Assembly (NCBI GenBank): GCA_002733205.1
Contig: NVUW01000002.1
Span: forward strand, 1-64,000
Length of the DNA stretch: 64,000 bases
Direction: 5' to 3'
DNA from: Thalassobium sp.
Lineage (GTDB): Bacteria > Pseudomonadota > Gammaproteobacteria > Pseudomonadales > Oceanobacteraceae
Position 1 is the first letter of the stretch. Every line of letters begins with the position of its first letter. Below the pieces are notes generated by a model that worked only from the letters and a program-made list of their open reading frames with translations, made no database searches and had not been told where the DNA came from. Below are positions 17,789-26,984 of this stretch, piece by piece. Made by a program: the position numbers and the translations under genes.

Positions 17789-18889
17789 ATGAAAATGCGT
17801 TTATTGGGTATTAGCTCGCTGACCGCCGCACTGATGGCAACCGCTGTGACAGTATCGGCTCAGGAAGAACTGCATATTTATAACTGGTCTGATTACATCG
17901 CTGAAGACACCATTACCAATTTTGAGAAGGTATCCGGTATCAAGGTGACGTATGACGTATACGACTCCAACGAAGTTCTGGAAGCCAAACTGCTGGCTGG
18001 CCGCAGCGGCTATGACCTGGCCTTCCCGACCGCGCGTCCGTTTGCTGACCGCCTGATCCGCGCCAAGCTGTATCAGCCTTACGACAAGAGCAAGCTGAGC
18101 AATTACGGCAACCTGGATAAAGTGATTCTGAAATCGCTGAGCGATATTGATCCGGGTAATCAGTATCTGATCCCTTATATGTGGGGCACCACCGGCCTGG
18201 CTTACAACGTCGATAAAGTAAAAGCGATTCTGGGCGACGATATGCCACTGGACAGCTGGCAGCTGGTATTTAATCCGGAAATCACCAAGAAGCTGGTGGC
18301 CTGCGGCGTTGCGCTGATGGATGATCCAATCGAAGTATTCGTTGCCGCCCGCGCTTATCTGGGCAAGCCAACCGATGATTTCAGCAAGCCTGCCATTCAG
18401 GAAGCGGCCAATGTGATTGCCGGTGTACGTGACAACATCCGTTACTTCCACAGCTCACAAACCATTAACGATATGGCCAACGGTGATATCTGTGTTGCTC
18501 ACGGTTACTCCGGCGATATGCTGCAGGCGCAGGCTCGTGCGGCCGAAGCCGACAACGGTGTGCATGTTGAGTACATCGTACCGAGCGAAGGCGCGGTAGT
18601 ATGGACCGATGTGGCGGTTATTCCGGTCGATGCACCGAACCCGGCAGCGGCCCACAAGTTCATCAATTACCTGATGCAACCGGAAGTGATCGCGCCGATT
18701 TCCAACTACGTCGCTTACGCTAACGCCAACGCCAAAGCCACTCCGCTGGTTGATGCCGAAGTGCGTAACAACCCGGGCATTTATCCGCCGGCTGCTACCC
18801 AGGAAAAACTGGTGGTGCTGAAGACGCCAAGCGATAAAGAAGCCCGCAATATGTCCCGTATGTGGACACGGGCGAAAACCGGTAAATAA
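17789..18889 (+). CDS. potF: Putrescine/polyamine ABC transporter substrate-binding protein
   Basis: Periplasmic binding protein for putrescine-type polyamines. A 24-residue signal peptide ends VSA. The mature N terminus EELHIYNWSDYIAEDTI is the PotF/PotD hallmark, and YMWGTTGLAYNVDKV and AHGYSGDMLQA are further family segments lining the ligand cleft. The 366-aa length is normal for PotF. It is followed by a strong terminator at 18921-18948 and then potG, potH and potI, so the binding protein is probably made in excess of the membrane parts. Confidence 0.93.
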   Translation: MKMRLLGISSLTAALMATAVTVSAQEELHIYNWSDYIAEDTITNFEKVSGIKVTYDVYDSNEVLEAKLLAGRSGYDLAFPTARPFADRLIRAKLYQPYDKSKLSNYGNLDKVILKSLSDIDPGNQYLIPYMWGTTGLAYNVDKVKAILGDDMPLDSWQLVFNPEITKKLVACGVALMDDPIEVFVAARAYLGKPTDDFSKPAIQEAANVIAGVRDNIRYFHSSQTINDMANGDICVAHGYSGDMLQAQARAAEADNGVHVEYIVPSEGAVVWTDVAVIPVDAPNPAAAHKFINYLMQPEVIAPISNYVAYANANAKATPLVDAEVRNNPGIYPPAATQEKLVVLKTPSDKEARNMSRMWTRAKTGK

Positions 18890-18920
18890 TTCGCTGTTCA
18901 CCGGATCACGCCGTTCAGAA

Positions 18921-18948
18921 CCTCGCAACGTTGGTTGCGGGGTTTTTT
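18921..18948 (+). terminator. Rho-independent terminator after potF
   Basis: Stem CCTCGCAAC / GTTGCGGGG (18921-18929 and 18934-18942, one T-G wobble) with a 4-base loop, followed by six T (18943-18948). It lies inside the potFGHI run and probably lowers expression of potGHI relative to potF. Confidence 0.85.
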
Positions 18949-18997
18949 CATTTATCGGCAAACCTATTAACCGTTTCACTGGAGCGTCCGGAACGAG

Positions 18998-20134
18998 ATG
19001 ACACAGATTCGTCCAGCATCCTCTGAGCAGCCCTGGGCTGCGCCTGAAGAAGAGCCTATTGTCCGCATCGACAAGGTAACCAAGACCTTTGGTTCGACCT
19101 ACGCCGTTGATGAAATCAGCCTGAATATTCACCGTGGCGAGTTCTTCTCGCTGCTGGGGGCCTCGGGCTGCGGCAAAACCACGTTGCTGCGTATGCTCGG
19201 TGGTTTTGAAACGCCGACCTCCGGCCGTATTTATATCGACGGTCAGGACGTCACCGATGTGCCGCCGTACCTGCGTCCGATTAATATGATGTTTCAGAGC
19301 TACGCGCTGTTTCCGCATATGAATGTGGCGCAGAACATTGCCTTTGGTCTGAAACAGGAACGCATGCCGTCGGCCCTGATCCGTGAGCGCGTGGCCGAAG
19401 TCATGGCGCTGGTGCAGATCGAAAAACTGGCAACGCGTAAACCGCACCAGTTATCCGGCGGCCAGCGTCAGCGTGTGGCGCTGGCACGGGCATTGGCCAA
19501 GCAGCCGAAAATTCTGCTGCTCGACGAACCGCTGGGCGCGCTGGATAAAAAACTGCGCGAACACACTCAGTTCGAGCTGGTGAATATTCAGGAACGTCTG
19601 GGTATTACTTTTATTATCGTGACCCACGATCAGGAAGAAGCCATGACCATGTCATCGCGTATCGCCCTGATGCACGATGGCCGCATTGAGCAGGTCGACG
19701 CACCACGCCGCATGTATGAATTTCCGGCCACCCGTTATGCCGCCAGCTTTATCGGTTCGGTAAACCTGTTTAATGGCCACGTCATGTCGCATGACAACGA
19801 CATGGTGCTGATCCATTCCGACGAAGCCGGCAGCGATTTACTGGTACACCACAGCCAGCCGCTGAATCCGGGCATGGAAGTGACCGTGGCTATCCGTCCG
19901 GAAAAAATCGCCGTGCGCGATCATCACTCCGAAGATCCGAACAGCATTCACGGAGTCATTCAGGAAATTGCCTACCTGGGTGACGTGTCGATTTATCACG
20001 TTGAACTGCCCAGTGGTAAGCGTGTGCAGTTTACCCAGTCAAACGTCCTGGCTCTGGCCGAGCAACCGCTGACCTGGGGTCAGGAAGTGGCGCTCACCTG
20101 GAATGCATACAGCTGCGGGGTGCTGACTCAATGA
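18998..20134 (+). CDS. potG: Polyamine ABC transporter ATP-binding protein
   Basis: ATPase subunit of the polyamine importer. Walker A LGASGCGKTTLLRM is near residues 57-70, then the Q-loop MMFQSYALFPHMNV, signature LSGGQRQRVALARAL, Walker B ILLLDEPLGALD and H-loop IVTHDQEEAMTMS. A C-terminal TOBE-type regulatory domain (about 260-378) follows. It is 378 aa, as expected for PotG. Its stop overlaps the potH ATG (ATGA). Confidence 0.95.
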   Translation: MTQIRPASSEQPWAAPEEEPIVRIDKVTKTFGSTYAVDEISLNIHRGEFFSLLGASGCGKTTLLRMLGGFETPTSGRIYIDGQDVTDVPPYLRPINMMFQSYALFPHMNVAQNIAFGLKQERMPSALIRERVAEVMALVQIEKLATRKPHQLSGGQRQRVALARALAKQPKILLLDEPLGALDKKLREHTQFELVNIQERLGITFIIVTHDQEEAMTMSSRIALMHDGRIEQVDAPRRMYEFPATRYAASFIGSVNLFNGHVMSHDNDMVLIHSDEAGSDLLVHHSQPLNPGMEVTVAIRPEKIAVRDHHSEDPNSIHGVIQEIAYLGDVSIYHVELPSGKRVQFTQSNVLALAEQPLTWGQEVALTWNAYSCGVLTQ

Positions 20135-21057
20135 ACGACTGGCTGCTGCAATTAAACAACCGTATCCGCACTCTGGTGCCGGGTAAGGGTCTGATTGTTG
20201 GCGCGCCCTGGTTCTGGCTGGCGCTGTTTTTTGTACTGCCCTTTTTGTTTGTACTGAAAATCAGCCTGGCCGAACCGCAACTGGCACAACCGCCCTATCA
20301 GGACTGGATCCGCGAAATTGAAGACGGCCTGATCACCATTAAGCTGAATTTCGGCAACTACGCCATGCTGTGGGAAGACGAGCTTTACCGCGATGCATTG
20401 TGGGGCTCGTTTGAAATTGCCGCGATTTCGACCTTTTTCTGCCTGCTGATCGGCTACCCCATGGCCTATGCCATTGCACTGTCGCCGACCCACTGGCGCA
20501 TGCCGCTGCTGATGCTGGTAATTCTGCCGTTCTGGACATCGTTCCTGATCCGCGTCTACGCCTGGATTGGTATTTTAAAAAATAACGGTCTGCTCAATCA
20601 TTTTTTAATGAGTATCGGCCTGATCGATCAGCCACTGGAAATTCTGCATACGCCCACTGCCGTGTATATCGGTGTGGTCTACAGCTATCTGCCGTTTTTA
20701 GTGCTGCCGTTGTACGCCACCCTGGTGCGTCTGGATAACACCTTACTGGAAGCCGCCGCCGACCTCGGTGCCCGGCCATGGAAACAATTTTTAAAAATCA
20801 CCCTGCCGCAATCGGTACCCGGCATTCTGGCCGGCTCGATGCTGGTATTTATTCCGGTGATGGGCGAATTCGTGATTCCTGATCTGCTCGGTGGCCCCGA
20901 CACGCTGATGATCGGCAAACTGATGTGGACCGAATTCTTCAGTAATAAAGACTGGCCGTTAGCCTCGGCGCTGGCGTCGGTATTACTGGTGGTGCTGATT
21001 ATTCCGTTCGTACTGATGCGTCATTACGAACAGAAAGCCGCCGAAGAACTGAAGTAG
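20131..21057 (+). CDS. potH: Polyamine ABC transporter permease
   Basis: Inner-membrane channel subunit. The first membrane segment (WFWLALFFVLPFLFVL) is followed by a long periplasmic loop, and about five further segments follow. The EAA coupling loop reads LEAAADLGARPWKQF (about residues 207-221), where the ATPase docks. Its 308 residues match PotH. It overlaps potG by four bases and is 12 bp from potI. Confidence 0.95.
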   Translation: MNDWLLQLNNRIRTLVPGKGLIVGAPWFWLALFFVLPFLFVLKISLAEPQLAQPPYQDWIREIEDGLITIKLNFGNYAMLWEDELYRDALWGSFEIAAISTFFCLLIGYPMAYAIALSPTHWRMPLLMLVILPFWTSFLIRVYAWIGILKNNGLLNHFLMSIGLIDQPLEILHTPTAVYIGVVYSYLPFLVLPLYATLVRLDNTLLEAAADLGARPWKQFLKITLPQSVPGILAGSMLVFIPVMGEFVIPDLLGGPDTLMIGKLMWTEFFSNKDWPLASALASVLLVVLIIPFVLMRHYEQKAAEELK

Positions 21058-21069
21058 GGGAAAGGTCAT

Positions 21070-21885
21070 ATGTTAAAACGCTATCCACTGCTGTTTGCCC
21101 TGCTGTTTCTCGGCTACGCCTTTCTGTATCTGCCGATTTTCAGCCTGATTATTTATTCGTTTAACGAAAGCCGTCTGGTCACCGTCTGGGGTGGTTTCAG
21201 TACCAAATGGTACGGTGAATTAATCAACAACGGGCCATTACTCGATGCCGCCTGGCTGAGTATTAAAATTGCGGCGCTAAACGCATCGATTGCTGTAGTG
21301 CTGGGCACGCTGGCGGCGCTGACGCTGGTGCGTCTGCGCGGTATCCGCGGTCATAAAAGCCTTGGCGTCATGGTGACGGCACCGCTGGTGATGCCGGAAA
21401 TTATTATCGGTTTATCGCTGCTGCTGTTATTCGTGGCGATGGAAGATTTAATCGGCTGGCCCGCTGGCCGTGGTCAGACCACCATTCTGCTGGCGCACGT
21501 TACGTTCTCTATGGCGTATGTCACGGTGATTGTGCAAAGCCGCCTCGCACATATGGATACCTCTATCGAAGAAGCGGCTCTCGATCTGGGCGCACGGCCG
21601 GTAAAAGTCTTTTTTGCCATTACCCTGCCGATGATCGCTCCGGCGCTGGCCGCCGGCTGGCTGCTGGCCTTTACCCTGTCGATGGATGATCTGGTGATCG
21701 CCAGCTTCGTCTCCGGTCCGGGTTCAACAACTTTACCGATGGTGGTGTATTCCAGCGTGCGTCTGGGCGTCAGCCCGCAGATTAACGCGCTGGCGACCAT
21801 TATTATCGCTGTGGTGTCCACCGCGGTATTAATTGCCGGTGTCACCATGTACCGCAAAGAGCTGAAGGCGCAGCGTAAGAGCTGA
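21070..21885 (+). CDS. potI: Polyamine ABC transporter permease
   Basis: Second channel subunit of the importer. It has six membrane segments, the typical PotI/PotC start (YPLLFALLFLGYAFLYLPIF), and the EAA loop IEEAALDLGARPVKVF (about residues 168-183). The length of 271 aa is normal. It is the last gene of the transporter; the array of REP-like repeats follows four bases after the stop and may protect or terminate the transcript. Confidence 0.95.
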   Translation: MLKRYPLLFALLFLGYAFLYLPIFSLIIYSFNESRLVTVWGGFSTKWYGELINNGPLLDAAWLSIKIAALNASIAVVLGTLAALTLVRLRGIRGHKSLGVMVTAPLVMPEIIIGLSLLLLFVAMEDLIGWPAGRGQTTILLAHVTFSMAYVTVIVQSRLAHMDTSIEEAALDLGARPVKVFFAITLPMIAPALAAGWLLAFTLSMDDLVIASFVSGPGSTTLPMVVYSSVRLGVSPQINALATIIIAVVSTAVLIAGVTMYRKELKAQRKS

Positions 21886-21889
21886 TACC

Positions 21890-22057
21890 TCTGTGGGAGT
21901 GACTTTGCAGGAGTGACTTTCAGTCACGATACCCATCGCGGCAGAAATGCCGCTCCCACAATATTCATCACGGCAGCAATGCCTCCCCCACAATATCCAT
22001 CGCGGCAAAAATGCCTCCCCCACAATAATCATCGCGGCAGCAATGCCGCTCCCACAC
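21890..22057. repeat. REP-like repeat cluster: four 32-bp tandem units plus an inverted unit
   Basis: Four direct copies start with CATCRCGGC at 21934, 21966, 21998 and 22030, an exact 32-bp period. Each contains CGGCANMAATGCC and ends in CTCCCACA or a variant. Upstream, GTGGGAGTGACTTT (about 21893-21906) and GGAGTGACTTTCAGTCACGAT (21910-21930) are units in the opposite orientation, so the cluster has a REPIN-like head-to-head part. Each unit can form a small hairpin (CGGCA...TGCCG). The motif GTGGGAG...CGCGAT is the style of Pseudomonas REP elements. The second and third units have lost the TGCCGC arm (TGCCTC), a sign of decay. Confidence 0.85.
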
Positions 22058-22172
22058 GGCACCTCAATTGCTCCTCATTATTTATTAATTGCCCTGCCTC
22101 TGTTTTTTATCCCCGAAAACCCGCTAGAGTATTGGCTTCCTGTTTTTTATCAATAACGGAGCCCGCCCTTTT

Positions 22173-25088
22173 ATGCTGTCCGCCGCGCTGCACGACCACT
22201 GGCAACTCGTTACCACCCGCCTGACCGATCACGGTGAACGCACCGGTTTCGACTGGCCGACGCTGTGGCAGAGCCTGAGTGCAGAGCAACAGGCGCGGGC
22301 GCAGAAAGTGCTGAGCATCAGCAACTACGTCGCCGACGCCCTGCCGCATGAACCGCAGTGGTTTAGCGCCGCTTTAGCAGAAGACCGGCTGTCGCAGCCG
22401 CTGCCGCGTGCGACCATCAGCCAGTGGCTGGACGAACTCAGCGGCCATGCAGAAAGCGAAGAAGACTGGCACAAAGCGGTGCGCGTATTACGCCGCCGGG
22501 CGATGGTGCAGATTATCTGGCGTGACCTGCTGCGTCTGGCGCCAACACTGGAAACCACCCGCGCACTGTCCGATCTGGCCGATGAGTGTGTGGTGCGTTC
22601 GCTGGAATTTTTAAGCCGCTCATTATTTGAACGCCATGGCCGGCCCATCGGTAAAGCCAGTGGTAACGAACAGCAGATGCTGGTGCTGGGCATGGGCAAG
22701 CTTGGCGCTTATGAGCTGAATTTAAGCTCCGATATCGACCTGATTTTTACCTACCCGGAAAGCGGCGAAACCAGCGGACCGAAGGTCATTACCAATCAGG
22801 AATTTTTTGTAAAACTCGGGCAGAAGCTGATTCAGGCGCTGGATAAACACACCGCCGATGGCTTTGTCTTCCGCACCGATATGCGCCTGCGTCCTTACGG
22901 CCAGAGTGGTCCGCTGGTGATGAACTTTGCCTCGGTAGAAGAGTATTACCAGGATCAGGGCCGCGACTGGGAACGCTACGCCATGGTGAAGGCACGGGTA
23001 ATGAACGGCGAGCAGAGCGCGGAAGCGAAAGAGCTGCTGAGCATTCTGCGCCCCTTTACCTACCGCGTGTACGTCGACTACAGCGCCTTTGCCTCACTGC
23101 GTTCGATGAAGGCGATGATCAACGCCGAAGTGCGCCGCCGTGGTCTGCAGATGAACGTTAAACTCGGAGCCGGTGGCATCCGCGAAGTGGAGTTTATCGT
23201 ACAGGCCTTCCAGCTGATACGTGGTGGTCAGGACAAAAGTCTGCAAACCCGCGAACTGGTAAAAGTGCTGGGCATTTTACAGGGCGAGGGCTATCTGCCG
23301 GCCACCGCCTGCGACGAACTGAAACAGGCCTATTTGTTTCTGCGCGACAGCGAACATGCGCTGCAGGCCTTAAACGACGAACAAACCCAGCTGCTGCCGG
23401 ACGATGCCGAAGCGCAAACGCGGATTGCCTGGGCCATGGGCTGTGACGACTGGCCAACCTACCTGCATCAGCTTGAGCAGCACCGCGAACGCGTGCGCCA
23501 TCATTTCGCCCAGATCGTCGCCAGCGATGACGACAACGAAGAAACCGACGAGCTGCAACAGGTGTGGAACGACCTCTGGCTCGGCGAACTAGATGAACAG
23601 CAGGCCGCGACGTTTCTTGAACAACATCCCTGCGCCAATTCGGCGGACGTACAACAGCTGCTGAGCAAGTTCCGTGATTCGCGCACCGTGCTGAAAATGC
23701 AGCAGATTGGCCGCGAGCGTCTCGATGCCTTAATGCCCCTGCTGCTGCAACAACTGTGGCAGCAGCCTGAGCCGGTGACCACGCTGGAGCGCATCGTGCC
23801 GCTGCTCGAAGCGGTGGTGCGCCGTACCGCCTATCTGGTGCTGTTAAAGGAAAATCCACAAGCCTTAACCCAGCTGGTTAAGCTCTGTGGCGCGTCCAGC
23901 TGGGTAGCGGAATACATCACCCAGACGCCGCTGTTGCTGGACGAATTATTAAGCCCGGCCAATCTCTACCGTTTGCCGGAGCGCAAAGAACTGGCAGAAG
24001 AATTACACCTGCGCCTTCTGCGTGTTGATCCGGAAGACCTTGAACAACAGATGGAACAGCTGCGTCAGTTTGTGCGCGCACACAAACTGCGCGCCGCCGC
24101 CTGCGAAGTGATGGATGCCCTGCCGCTGATGAAAATCAGCGACTACCTGACCTGGCTGGCGGAAGTCACGCTGCAAACAGTGATGGAGCTGTCGTGGAGT
24201 CAGATGGTGGCCAAGTACGGTTACCCGACCAATGCCGCTGGCGAAGCGGTAAGCCAGCCGGAATTTGCCGTGATTGGTTATGGCAAAGTCGGCGGACTGG
24301 AGCTGAGCTACAGCTCCGACCTCGATCTGGTGTTACTGCACAACAGCACCAGCGGCCGTTACACCGATGGCGAGCGCAGCCAGGACAACGGCGTGTTCTA
24401 TACCCGCATGGGTCAGCGCATGATTCATATTCTGACCACCCAGACCCGCTCCGGTGATCTGTACGAAGTGGATATGCGCCTGCGCCCGTCCGGCAACTCC
24501 GGCATGATCGTCGCCTCGATGAAAGCCTTTGAGGAATATCAGCAGAAACACGCCTGGACCTGGGAGCATCAGGCGCTGGTACGCGCCCGCGTCTTGTGTG
24601 GCAGCCAGCAGGCGGCGGATGAATTTCAGGCCATCCGCAACCACATGCTGAGCCAGCCCCGCGACCTTGGTCGTCTGCGTGAAGAAGTGCGAGCCATGCG
24701 CCAGAAAATGGTGGATAATCTCGGCTCCAAAGATACAAGCGGCCAACAATTTCACCTGAAGCAAGACGCCGGGGGTATTGTTGACATCGAGTTTCTGGTT
24801 CAATACGGGGTTCTGGCCTGGTCACACCAATACCCAGAGCTGTTAGACGTTACCGACAACATGCGGTTGCTGGACGCGTTCGACACAGCCGGTCTGATGG
24901 ATTCACAAGATTGTCAGACCCTGCAGGAAACCTACCTGTCCTACCGAGCCGAAACTCACCGGCGTGCATTGCAGAAACAAAAGCTGTTACTGGATTCAGA
25001 CACCCTGTCCAAACTTGGCTTCAATGCGCGGCGCAATGATGTGACCCGACTGTGGAAACTCTGGTTGGAGACTGATACGGCCTCGTGA
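22173..25088 (+). CDS. glnE: Bifunctional glutamine synthetase adenylyltransferase/deadenylylase
   Basis: Controls glutamine synthetase by attaching or removing AMP, in response to PII. It has two nucleotidyltransferase halves: the N-terminal deadenylylase with LGMGKLGAYELNLSSDIDL (about residues 170-188) and the C-terminal adenylylase with GYGKVGGLELSYSSDLDL (about 700-717). Each is followed by a GlnD/PII-uridylyl-like helical domain (KLGAGGIREVEFIVQ, KQDAGGIVDIEFLVQ). The 971-residue length is full for the family. It is preceded by GGAG 12 bases before the ATG and followed 56 bp later by ilvE. Confidence 0.97.
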   Translation: MLSAALHDHWQLVTTRLTDHGERTGFDWPTLWQSLSAEQQARAQKVLSISNYVADALPHEPQWFSAALAEDRLSQPLPRATISQWLDELSGHAESEEDWHKAVRVLRRRAMVQIIWRDLLRLAPTLETTRALSDLADECVVRSLEFLSRSLFERHGRPIGKASGNEQQMLVLGMGKLGAYELNLSSDIDLIFTYPESGETSGPKVITNQEFFVKLGQKLIQALDKHTADGFVFRTDMRLRPYGQSGPLVMNFASVEEYYQDQGRDWERYAMVKARVMNGEQSAEAKELLSILRPFTYRVYVDYSAFASLRSMKAMINAEVRRRGLQMNVKLGAGGIREVEFIVQAFQLIRGGQDKSLQTRELVKVLGILQGEGYLPATACDELKQAYLFLRDSEHALQALNDEQTQLLPDDAEAQTRIAWAMGCDDWPTYLHQLEQHRERVRHHFAQIVASDDDNEETDELQQVWNDLWLGELDEQQAATFLEQHPCANSADVQQLLSKFRDSRTVLKMQQIGRERLDALMPLLLQQLWQQPEPVTTLERIVPLLEAVVRRTAYLVLLKENPQALTQLVKLCGASSWVAEYITQTPLLLDELLSPANLYRLPERKELAEELHLRLLRVDPEDLEQQMEQLRQFVRAHKLRAAACEVMDALPLMKISDYLTWLAEVTLQTVMELSWSQMVAKYGYPTNAAGEAVSQPEFAVIGYGKVGGLELSYSSDLDLVLLHNSTSGRYTDGERSQDNGVFYTRMGQRMIHILTTQTRSGDLYEVDMRLRPSGNSGMIVASMKAFEEYQQKHAWTWEHQALVRARVLCGSQQAADEFQAIRNHMLSQPRDLGRLREEVRAMRQKMVDNLGSKDTSGQQFHLKQDAGGIVDIEFLVQYGVLAWSHQYPELLDVTDNMRLLDAFDTAGLMDSQDCQTLQETYLSYRAETHRRALQKQKLLLDSDTLSKLGFNARRNDVTRLWKLWLETDTAS

Positions 25089-25144
25089 TTACGCGTATCA
25101 TCCCCGGAACACATATTTTTTACTGAATTTAGAGTGAGGTCCTT

Positions 25145-26074
25145 ATGCTACCTTCCATGTCCGACCGCGATGGTCTGATCTGGCTAGACGGAGAGTTGGT
25201 TGACTGGCGCGAAGCAAAAGTCCACGTACTGACTCACACCCTGCACTACGGCATGGGCGTTTTTGAAGGGGTGCGGGCTTACGAAACAGCACAGGGCGCG
25301 GCGATTTTCCGCCTGCAGGAACACACCGACCGCCTGTTCAACTCGGCCCACATCCTGAACATGAAACTGCCTTTCAGCAAAGCCGAGATTAACGAAGCTC
25401 AGCGTGCTGCTGTGCGTGAGAACAACCTGAAAAGCGCTTATATCCGTCCGATGGCTTTCTACGGTTCTGAAGGGATGGGCCTGCGCGCCGAAAACCTGAA
25501 AGTACACGTAATGGTTGCCGCCTGGGAATGGCCAGCCTACATGGGCGAAGAAGCCAAAACCCAGGGCATTAAAATCCGTACCTCAAGCTTTACCCGCCAC
25601 CACGTGAACATCACCATGTGTAAGGCCAAAGCTAACGGTAACTACATGAACTCCATGCTCGCCCTGCGCGAAGCACTGGACAGTGGTTGTGAAGAAGCCC
25701 TGCTGCTGGATAACGAAGGCTACGTGGCTGAAGGTTCCGGCGAGAACTTCTTTATGATCACCAACGGCATCATGTACACCCCGGAACTGACTTCCTGCCT
25801 GGACGGTATTACCCGCCGCACCATTATGGAAATGGCCCGCGCACAAGGCATTGAAGTCCGTGAAAAACGCATCACCCGCGACGAAGTTTATATCGCTGAT
25901 GAAGCCTTCTTCACCGGTACTGCCGCTGAAGTACTGCCAATCCGCTCACTGGATGGCCGTATCATTGGTGAAGGCCGTCGTGGCCCGGTAACCGAAATGC
26001 TGCAAAACATGTATTTCGATACCGTTACCGGTAAAGATCCGTTTAACGCTGAGTGGGTAACTCCGGTTAAATAA
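25145..26074 (+). CDS. ilvE: Branched-chain amino acid aminotransferase
   Basis: PLP class IV aminotransferase for the last step of valine, leucine and isoleucine synthesis. Visible motifs are LHYGMGVFEGVRAYE (about residues 35-49), the PLP lysine in CKAKANGNYMNS (about K160), EALLLDNEGYVAEGSGENFF and FFTGTAAEV. Its 309 residues match E. coli IlvE. GAGG lies well before the first ATG; a second in-frame ATG 15 bases on is less likely. It ends at a clear terminator. Confidence 0.96.
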   Translation: MLPSMSDRDGLIWLDGELVDWREAKVHVLTHTLHYGMGVFEGVRAYETAQGAAIFRLQEHTDRLFNSAHILNMKLPFSKAEINEAQRAAVRENNLKSAYIRPMAFYGSEGMGLRAENLKVHVMVAAWEWPAYMGEEAKTQGIKIRTSSFTRHHVNITMCKAKANGNYMNSMLALREALDSGCEEALLLDNEGYVAEGSGENFFMITNGIMYTPELTSCLDGITRRTIMEMARAQGIEVREKRITRDEVYIADEAFFTGTAAEVLPIRSLDGRIIGEGRRGPVTEMLQNMYFDTVTGKDPFNAEWVTPVK

Positions 26075-26103
26075 ACCGGCGTGATTCAGCAATAAACACC
26101 AAT

Positions 26104-26133
26104 AAAAACGGGAGACGCAGTCTCCCGTTTTTA
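26104..26133. terminator. Bidirectional Rho-independent terminator after ilvE
   Basis: Perfect stem CGGGAGAC / GTCTCCCG (26109-26116 and 26120-26127) with loop GCA, flanked by AAAAA on the left and TTTTTATT on the right. It ends ilvE and could also work on the opposite strand. Confidence 0.92.
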
Positions 26134-26186
26134 TTGCTCAGCCATACTGTTTTAATGTCATCCCCACATTGTTATGGATATAAACC

Positions 26187-26984
26187 ATGTGCGAACTGCT
26201 TGGCATGAGTGCCAACACCCCGACCGATTTATGCTTCAGTTTTACCGGCCTGACACAGCGCGGTGGTAATACCGGACCGCATAAAGATGGCTGGGGCGTG
26301 GCCTTTTATGAAGGTAAAGGGGTGCGCCAGTTTCATGATCCGCAGCCCAGCTGCGAATCACCCATCGCCGGCTTGCTGCAGAACTATCCGATTAAAAGCA
26401 AAAACGCGATCTGCCATATCCGCCAGGCCAATGTCGGCGATATTTGCCTCGCCAATACCCACCCTTTTGTACGTGAGTTATGGGGGCGTCACTGGGTGTT
26501 TGCTCATAATGGCCAGGTGCCGGATTTTGTCCGTCATGTCGGAATGTATGAACCGGTGGGCGATACCGACAGCGAAAATATTTTCTGCGATTTAATGAAC
26601 CGTGTGCGTCAGACATTACCGCGCGATGCCATGCCACAGCAGCTGGCCGAATGCCTGGTCAGCTTTGCCCATGAATACGCTCAGCAGGGTGTGTTTAATT
26701 GTCTGCTCAGCAATGGCGACTGGTTGTTTACTTACTGCAGCACCAAGCTGGCCTGCATTACCCGTCGTGCACCTTTTGGCCCGGCACAATTAAAAGACGC
26801 CGACGTTACCGTCGACTTTGCCGCCGAAACCACCCCCAACGATGTGGTCAGCATTATCGCCACCGAGCCATTAACCGCCGAGCAAGACTGGCATATTTAT
26901 CAGCGCGGCGAGTGGAAATTATGGCAACAGGGCGAAGTGGTTGCCGAAGGTTTAACCGCGCTTCCTGCACGGGACAGCAACTGA
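26187..26984 (+). CDS. Class II glutamine amidotransferase (YafJ family)
   Basis: Ntn-type amidohydrolase domain with the catalytic cysteine at position 2 (MCELLGMSANTPTDL). RGGNTGPHKDGWGVAFYEG and the SDSENIF-like segment DTDSENIFCDLMNRV follow the YafJ/glutaminase pattern. It has no fused synthetase domain, so its acceptor is unknown. The 265-aa length is typical of the stand-alone family. Its TGA overlaps the ATG of the alkaline phosphatase gene, implying coupled translation. Confidence 0.88.
   Translation: MCELLGMSANTPTDLCFSFTGLTQRGGNTGPHKDGWGVAFYEGKGVRQFHDPQPSCESPIAGLLQNYPIKSKNAICHIRQANVGDICLANTHPFVRELWGRHWVFAHNGQVPDFVRHVGMYEPVGDTDSENIFCDLMNRVRQTLPRDAMPQQLAECLVSFAHEYAQQGVFNCLLSNGDWLFTYCSTKLACITRRAPFGPAQLKDADVTVDFAAETTPNDVVSIIATEPLTAEQDWHIYQRGEWKLWQQGEVVAEGLTALPARDSN

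Noticed and set aside
18455..19447. A 330-codon minus-strand frame across potF and potG
   Set aside because: It crosses a strong terminator and two clear genes on the other strand and encodes no recognisable family.
21890..22057. CRISPR array
   Set aside because: The 32-bp period has no separate unique spacers of normal length, the units are themselves hairpins, and no cas genes are near. It fits REP elements.
26699..26983. N-terminal extension of the alkaline phosphatase frame
   Set aside because: It overlaps the coding end of the amidotransferase gene. The ATG at 26984 gives a proper signal peptide and a TGATG junction.
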